Shown here: positions 38,801 to 47,800 of the stretch, piece by piece | Layout: each line of letters opens with the position of its first letter | How positions within the stretch are numbered: the first letter of the stretch is position 1 | Assembly (NCBI GenBank): GCA_038373885.1 | Contig: JAWZYV010001774.1 | Span: 310,001-374,000 of the forward strand | Reading direction: 5' to 3' | DNA: 64,000 nt | Origin: Cheiracanthium punctorium | Lineage: Eukaryota > Arthropoda > Arachnida > Araneae > Cheiracanthiidae | The notes under the pieces: generated by a model | The model's database searches: none | Seen by the model: the letters and a program-made list of their open reading frames with translations, nothing else | Told to the model about the DNA's origin: nothing | Made by a program: the position numbers and the translations under genes

Positions 38801-41800
38801 TGTTACCAGTATAGAAAAGCACAAGAAAGCTACTTCAACCGAGCATCTCCCTTAGTGCCACAACTTAAAAACCATGTGAAACACGTTTTTCAGACATGAT
38901 ACTTACGAATAATACATTCTAAAGTACCTATTATTCTTGGGAAAATCCAAGGGAAAGGTAACATCAGGAAAGACTAATGACGGTGGATATAATCTATCAA
39001 CAGCAAAATGCATTTCACATAAGGGCAGTCTATTCAGTTGAAATTGAACCTTTAATAACAAACGGAAAAAACAATTGAAGCAAAATATTGCTATTAACAA
39101 TATTACAAATATTACAAGTAAACAAATAAATTTCGCATACAAAAAAAATTACATCATGCTTATAATTCCTATCATTATAAATTGTGAACTGTGTGAGCCC
39201 AATCCAGAGATTGAAATTAGCAGTCATTAGTTGTATTTTACGCCCGAGAAAGTTTTGACAAGAATTACACTTAGATGTCACTTTTAGTAAATAACTGTAA
39301 TGGATGAATTATTATTTTTTTTTTTTCATTTATTTATTTTTTAACTTAACAATGCATCTTGACTTGCAGCTGGGAGTGATATGGTGGCAACATGCAGTAA
39401 AAGCTCACCAGAAGGCGACATTGACAAGATCTTGCACTCATATATCAACAACATGTGCAGTAAAGTGTTGAAATACATACAAGCAAGTGCCAAGCAGCCA
39501 GCAAAACTGAAGACCACTGCATTTACAAAGTTTTCTGTGGAAGTACATTGTGCATTTAAAATTTATTACTATGGATTACACTCTAATGTGTTCTAATATA
39601 AGAAAAAACACTCATTATAAGTCAGATGAACAAGATAACATTTGATGAATTTTTCGGGCATCACAAGAAATGACAAGCTCAAGTAAATTAGATAGCTATG
39701 AAGTTGAAAAAATTTAATAGCACTTTTAAATTAGTATAACAATCAGTAGTTAAAATCTTTGCCATAATCTAAAATAAACAAATCAATCTAACTGGAAGAC
39801 AATCATGTATAAACCTTGTGAGAGACTGAAGAAAATAAAGACTAAAATAGTGAATGATTATCAAGCAAAATGCAACAGTAACATGTAAAAAAAAAAAAAA
39901 AAAAAAGATATTTTCACTACCTTTGTAGATAATGACAGTGAATGTCATAAAATTGAGATTAATGCATAAAATAAAACAATACTAACTTCTGCGGTAAATT
40001 CATGATCAGGTTTTAAATTCAGATCCTCTGTGCACTTCTTCGACAATCTTATATAAATAACAGTTTTACCTTTATCTTCTATAATCGCTTCATAAACCTG
40101 GAAAATATTTAACATATTAGTATGTACAAACTTATTTATTACTACAAACATGCAAATCTGCATCTGATAATCAAATAAATGAAAAATTCCAGTACTAAAA
40201 TGTTCTTACACCCTCCTCAAAAAAAAAAAAAAATCCTCAATGATGAAATAAACAAGTACTACCACTGCTTCTTAATCAATTATATTTTATAAACAGCCAA
40301 CATGAAATACAATACTTTATAAATAATTTAATAATAGTTTTAAATAAACTTTTATAAAAATTATTTTTTAAAGCACTAAATTTAATGAGATCACTATTTT
40401 TCTTTTCCTTTTTTAAACAATGATTCCCCTCCCCGATTTATGAAATCTGTTGTAGTTTTAAAATTATGTAACTTAAACACAGTGCTCAAATTTGTTCTAA
40501 TAATTTCTAACTCGCTTCCAAATGCACTAGTAATACTGCATAAAGTGAGAATCTTACTTCAATGGTTTAAATAAAAAATTTCCTTTTTGTATATATTTTG
40601 TATGAGCATGCAAGTTAAAATGTACATTTTGTTAAAAGTGTATATTGTTCTTAGTTTTAATATAGCAGCTTGCTAATACCCGAAGAATCTAAATCCATAA
40701 ATAGTTAACCTTTTTCTTATCAGCAATAACAATTGATAAAATACAACAAATATAGTAAACCCAGTCTTGAATGCAGCTTTTTAGACTTGTCTTAAAGGGA
40801 AGTATTTCGTAGTCCTGTGAATCGCAAAGTCTATAGTTGCACACCTTTATTAAAAAATCTATTAGTGGAAAATGTTAAAAGTTTAAAATTTTATTTTCGA
40901 CTGGTTTTATGATAATTGCATTATAATTGTTGCAAATAACAATTTTGAGGGTAAAATAAGAAATAGATTTTTTTAGTATGATTTTATTCCCAAAAGAAAG
41001 ACCAATGTATTAGAATGAAGAAAGAGTGAAAATAAATATATACTTTTCTTTTTTCTTCCCCTTTAGTCTTCTCTGGAGCTATCAGAACAGTGCTACAGTT
41101 TGTAAGTATAAGCCGCCCTTCAGCAGAATCTTCTGATAAGACCGATGAAAGCTGCATGTTAGCAAACAATTCTCCTCCGTGAGCATATTTAGCAGTACTG
41201 GCAGAATTTGGTGTCAGAAGATAACACGTTGTTAAGTTGAGACGAGCCTTCACGTTAAATCTATGAAAAACAAAAGTACAGCATAAACAAAAAATTCAAA
41301 TAAAATACTTTTAAAAGATCTTTAAAAAACATACTTTTTTTATAGAGCTGTTATAAGAAAATGAATCCTTTAAATGAAAAGTTCTGTAAATTCTCGTAAC
41401 ATTCTACCGAAATCAAATAAATTGTTAAAAAGAAGAAAATTATGTTTTGGGACAGAATTTTTTTTACAGTCTCCCCCCCCCCCAAATCTTGTTCTGTTTT
41501 CTTCCTGAATTAGATGACTTAGAGCAAGGGTTTCCAACTGGCAGCTCTTGGTGTCCTTTTTTGAACCCCCAAAGCCTCTTGAGGGGGGTGGGGGGGTTTT
41601 TGTGAAAATCCATCAGTTGTACATGCTGAAGATAATGGATTTTCGCTTTACGCATCCACTTGTTTAAACCAAGGATAAGAGCCATCTCTCATTCTTCTTT
41701 ACTCTCATCTCCTGAGACTCTAAACAACAGACCTTGATGTGAACATATATACTGTGTGATTCAAAATAGATGTTAGCCAGGGCCGTAACCAAGATGACAT

Positions 41801-44800
41801 GCTAGGTAGGGCTTTGAATCTAGTTTGGGGGGCTGACTAAATATAAGTATCAGTAGTTTGGGGGGAGGGATTTTCTTCCAATTTTTACATCTTCACCTAA
41901 GAATTTTTATTTCACAAAATGGAACTCTGACTCGGGCTTTGTTAATTGGTCTGTTCCTACATAGGGGGACATGTTTAAAATACCCTCTTTTAATTATAAT
42001 TCAATATTTGTTTTTGTTTTTTATAACTTGATGGAAGGTAAAGTACGATTGATTTTTTTTATCAATCTCCTTAAGACCTAAAATTTTTTGAGTAAAGTCT
42101 TGATTATGCTGCAGCATACTACAAAATAGGTGCATTTGGTTACACTAGCCCTTAAACACTAGCATTGGAAACCCCTGGCTTAGAGGTAAGTTCCCACTCA
42201 TTTTTCTGGCACAAATGTAAACCTTTTTAAGGACACCATTTGGTATAGATTAAACACATGCATTTTAAAAACTTTCTTAACTTCCAATAATAATAATTTA
42301 TAAATATTATAAATAATTATTTATAAGGCTATTTCCTAATACTAAATCTCATATTTTGATTGATTTAATGAATAAAGGAGAAGTTTGGTTTCTTTTAACA
42401 CAGTGAAAATTTTACATGTACTTTCTGTTTTTAAAAAAATCATTCCAACCATCAATATTTTCTCAGTGATGGATTACTTCCAGATAAGTGGCAGGACCAG
42501 TAAGAAAATGAATGCATACAAATAATAGAGCAATGTTCCGTAGAACATGCCCTAGTCTTCAATATTATAAGAAAAGGCAATAGGAACATTCCTAGATATG
42601 TCGAGAAGAGAGAAAGCAACTGGAACACTGATCACATATGTTTCTGCAGCCGATTTGTTTTCCTCCTTTGCTTCCATAGGAAATAAGCATAAACTTACTT
42701 TCTAGACAAAGTTTAAGAATTTTATTTATTTTTTTAGCCAGAATTTTCTAAAATAAAATTTAAGGCTTTTTAAGGATTTAGAAAATCTCAAAGCATGACC
42801 AAAAATTTTAGGAAGTAGATATGTATTAGCAAGAGTAGACCAAATAACACTTTTCAGTTAATTTTAAAGGAGAGGTATAACAAAAAGTTTCTAAAAAATA
42901 TTATATTTTATATATTTATACAGATATTTCTATCTTACTGTATAAAATTTTTTTTTCAAGAGTGGCTTCAATGCTTCCCAGGACAAATTTAACCCCCAAC
43001 CAGCATGATAAAAACATAAAAATTATGATTAACTATGGTAACTTTCTAAACTAAACTCAGTATCACTACAGACAACATCTGTGTTGCCCAACCATGCTTT
43101 CATGACCATGGGCTTAGGGAGTGAAAGCATATGATGTACCGTGGCTAGATGGTCACCTGATACAGAGGGCCTCCTCCCCTGCTCCACCCCATGATTGGTT
43201 CCCCTAGAAAGTTTGGCCCTCTTTTTATTAAACCACTCTCAGGATAAAAGGCTTTAGGGTCAGGCTATGAAACTGATCAATTCAAAAGAAGGGAAAATTA
43301 GTAGTCTATGTAAAAAAAGATTCAATTCCTTCAGTTTATAGTCATTTAAAGCAGATGGTCATTCAATGAAATTTTTAGTACACATTAAATCTAATCCATA
43401 TATAAACATTAAGACAGATATTGATAATAAAAATAATCATACCTTGACAGTAAATCATATTGAGCCATTTCTTCAATACAAAGCAACTCATGTTGTCTAG
43501 AGGCATAATTTGTTTTTGTTAGCATGGGTTCCATTACTGACTGAGTAACAGTAAACTTGGTACCATTAGGTGGGGGGTAACATGTTAGTAAACACTCCTC
43601 CTGTTCTCCTAAAGCATAAGGTCTGTTTTCAAAAGAGATTACAGTGACATCACTACTACTCCAACGATCAGTAAAAGATACAGCGGTATCTCTTGCTAGT
43701 TGAAGCTTTTCCATGTCAGTCACAGACACAACATCAACACATAATTTTTTTACCAAAACAGGTTCAAAACCAAAATCAAATACTACAACTTGTCTAAATG
43801 TGCCATAAATAGCTGTAACAAAACGAACCTGCAAAAGAATGTACAGAAATTTATAAAAATATTGCAAAAATAAGTTCATAATTTGTGTTTTAAAAAAAGA
43901 GGAAAGAAACCATAAGACATAAACTCTATTTTGGCATTTCAGTGTAACTGACACTTCACATGCAGGAAAAAGTAGAAATTATTAAAATAAAATGTATTAA
44001 TTTCATTTTTTATGATCAAGTTTCAGTTAATCATTGATAAATACCAAGAAACTAATAAAATTCTGTAACTTTACACATCTTTTGAAAAAACTTCAGAAAA
44101 TTAAACTTACTTTACAAGTATAGCTATTTTCATTAAAATCAATGTTCTCAAAATTGCTCCACTCTTGACAGTGTGGACCAAGATTAAATTCCTTAATGTC
44201 TGATGATCGTCCTGATCTTAGCTGAGAAATTCTAAAGTGGTTTCGGTGAGTTTCATAGAGTAATGCAATGTGCCTTAACGTAGCCTACAAAAATAAACAA
44301 AAAAAAGAATGAACAATAAGAATGCTAACACATAAAATAAACAGTGCAGTAAACAGAACAAATTTACCTGAAAAAGAAACGAGAAATCCCTAAAAAAGGA
44401 AATGAGTACCACACATCCCCTCCCCTTTAAATTTAAAACTAGCTGTGTTGTAAAGATGTATTAAATGCTAATGCATAACTCATCAGGAAAACAGTTATCT
44501 GATGATGTCCACATAGTTTATTTTAGCAACTACTAATACATACAGCAAATATGAATTTTAATTGTATTATGCATTAAGGCATACCTACTTGAGGGCTATA
44601 TGCATTGGAAGGGGTGCCTTGGGCAGAGGACTTTTTAAGGAGTTCTAATGCGTATTCGCATTAAATCTGGAAAAAATATCTAAAACTCCAGACTGTTAGA
44701 TAAATAGCAGAGCAGAGATGGACTCAGCTTGAGCCTGGACTCAGGTTCTGTAATTAACGATTGTGTTCACACTCGAACTTGTGAGAAATTTCTCCTTTAT

Positions 44801-47800
44801 TGAACATACTCCTTGTAAACAGATTTTAAAAGATGATTCAAGAGAGAGATAAACTAATTATTATTAATTGATAAACTGGAATATAAAGAATTAGAAAGTG
44901 CATTAAGAGTTTGCTATTATATTTGTCATTAATTTGCACAAACGGCAAAATTTATGATATCCTATCAATTAAGTAATTGACTCTTGTTTATCTATAAGCT
45001 GAAATTTTGGGCTCAGGCTCACTTAAATAATATCCCACAGGAGGGCTCGAATTAAAAGTCCTCGGGCTCAGGCTTTAAAAAATGAGCCCAAATCCTTTAA
45101 CTAAAAATCTAAAAATTTGCTAAGTCTCATTATACTAAAATAAAAAATAATAATAATAATAATAAACAGGGTGTCTACCAAATTTCTGAAAGTCAATTTC
45201 CGGACTTTTTCCTGACTTTTGGGAGGTCCCGGGAAAAAAATTCCTGACCACTGCATTTTACTTTGAGAAATTGCACAATGCCCCCTCCCTTGTCTTTATA
45301 TTTGCATATTTTGTACAACTTCTTGAAATCAATTTTAACTGCAGTATACAGAATTAAGCTTTCATCTATTGAGAAACAGAAGTAGTCGCACTCTCTGATA
45401 GAATTAACTAACTGTTTTTGGAAATACGGTCCTAAACCATAAGTTACAAAGTAAGCTATTTTGTCTTTTACCCTCCCGTCAAGATTGATGCGTCCCCATT
45501 TTTCCTCATACAAACACATCACTTGCTTGATGCTTTTGCGGTCCGAAAAATGCGTTGCAGTTGCTTTCGGTTTCGAGTCTGACAATTAGAGAGAAAGGGT
45601 AAAAAATTAAAAAAAGGCACACAAAAAAAAATGATTCTTTTGATGAATTTTCCGGACCCACTATCCAATTTCCCGGTTTTTTCAGGACTTTCCGGACCCA
45701 TTTTCCAATTTCTCGGCTTTTTCCAGACTTTCCGGATTTTCCAGAGTGGTAGACACCCTGATAAAGTAAGTTTTGCTGTTTCAAAATTAATAAATAAACT
45801 GTAACAGAATTTCTAAATCATAAATAATAATGCAAAACAATCGTAAAATAAGTCATTTATGGAATAAGAAAAGAAATCAAGCTAGAGGCAAAACCTATTT
45901 TATATTTGAACATAACTTCACTTATAAAATAATTCTCCTTGTCCTCCACTACCTTATACGAAAAAAAACACTGCTTTGAAGAAAAATTTATAGAAAGTTT
46001 ATATATACCTTTGCATTTATATGGAAAGTCCACTCTCTGCAGCAGTTTTTCTCAGAAACTGTAAGATTGAGATCAGGTTCTACTTTAATGTCTACAGTAT
46101 CTAAACTTTCCGTCATGATTAAATTCGGATTAGTAGAAGTTAACCATTTTTCCAGGAGCTGTTCTGTATAATTTCTCCCTTGAAGACTACATTCTTTTGC
46201 CCGCTGCAGCTTTGTTTGTCTGTAATCAAATCTCTCTTTCCATTCAAATAATTCTTCTTCTCCATGGGCATCGCAACACTGTTGTCCTAATCTACATTTC
46301 CCTGTAGCTGCATAACTAGATGGTTGGAAATAAAATAATTAAAAATAACATTTGTAAAATCTAAAATACAAATTCAAAGGCATTATGTATTTTTTCAAAT
46401 GTAGGACTATAACTAAGAATACAAAAAGCTTGTTTAAAAAGAAATATAAATAAATAAAATGTGCCAAACCAAAAAAAACTGCAATTTTTGCCAATCTATA
46501 AAATAAACAAAACTGCGGTTTTCCACGAATCTGGAGAAAAGTTACTATAAATGCTCAAGAAATTCCTATTGATAACCTTAAGAAAATTTAATTAGACACT
46601 ATATTAACAATTAAATCAGTTTTTTTAAGCCAAGATCATCCATCTTACAAAATCTCTTCAATCATTGGGTAACAGAAAAAAGAAATTTTATCCAAAGAGA
46701 AAATAAGCAATTAAAATTTATAAATTTTAACAGCATACATGTCTGTTAATTGATTTCTTTAGCAGTATTAAATAGTATTCATGGATCATTTACCTACTAC
46801 AGAATGAAACTTTTTTTTTTTTAAAGGCAGTGCTTTTTATTTAAATATATTTTCTTAATGGAACTAATTTACAATAATTCCTGCACCAAGCAATGTCATC
46901 AAAATCCTCACTTTCCTTACTAAAGTGCAACATGGTATAACAAAATTTTTTTTATATCAGCATTGAGGGTTAATGTTAGTATACGTTATACATAACTAAA
47001 AACTTGTTTACTTAATGTGTTTCACAAAAGAAATTTTAAATGTTGCACTTTTATGAGAAAAAAAAATTTGGGCGGCATTTTATTTTCTAAAAATGATATG
47101 AACAATGAAAAAATGCCCCCGAATCCTATCCCTAAAGTTGTGAGAACTATCACTTATAAATATCTGTTGAATCAAGTTTACTCCTAAAAAAAGTTTTTTC
47201 ATTTCAGATTTCATATAATTATACTTTAAATATATTTAGTTCCTTCATATAGTTAATATATTTGATCTGTTGGTTTCTTCCAAGGTTTTTTTTTTTTTTT
47301 TTCTCTCATTACTTTCACTGTCCTGGATAAAATTAGTTTCTTCTGGAAGAAACCCAACCCTGCTATACAATTGGTAAAAAACAATAATAAGGAAAACAAT
47401 GCTATATCTATATGGAAATAAAAGTAAGTCACTTTCAGGAAAAGATTCTGGTTTTTGACAAAATAAATCAATAGGAAAAAAAAACAGAAATACACCAAAA
47501 TTTAATGGAAAATATTTTATTAATTAAATTTCACACATTGCAACTTAATCTTGATGCAAAAATGCTAATTGTTGGGGGGGGGGGGGATACATTCTGGTAT
47601 ATAAAGCCCAGGCTATACCAAAGCATAATAAATTCCAAAAACTGCAATAATAAAGAGTAAAAATACAAAAACGCTTATAAAAATATTTTGTTTCTAATAT
47701 TTTTCAGAACATATTTTTAACATGTAAAGAAAATTGGTAGAAAAATAATAATGTCCTTTTTTAATGATAGGTAAATTATGGTGACAGAAACAATCATTGT

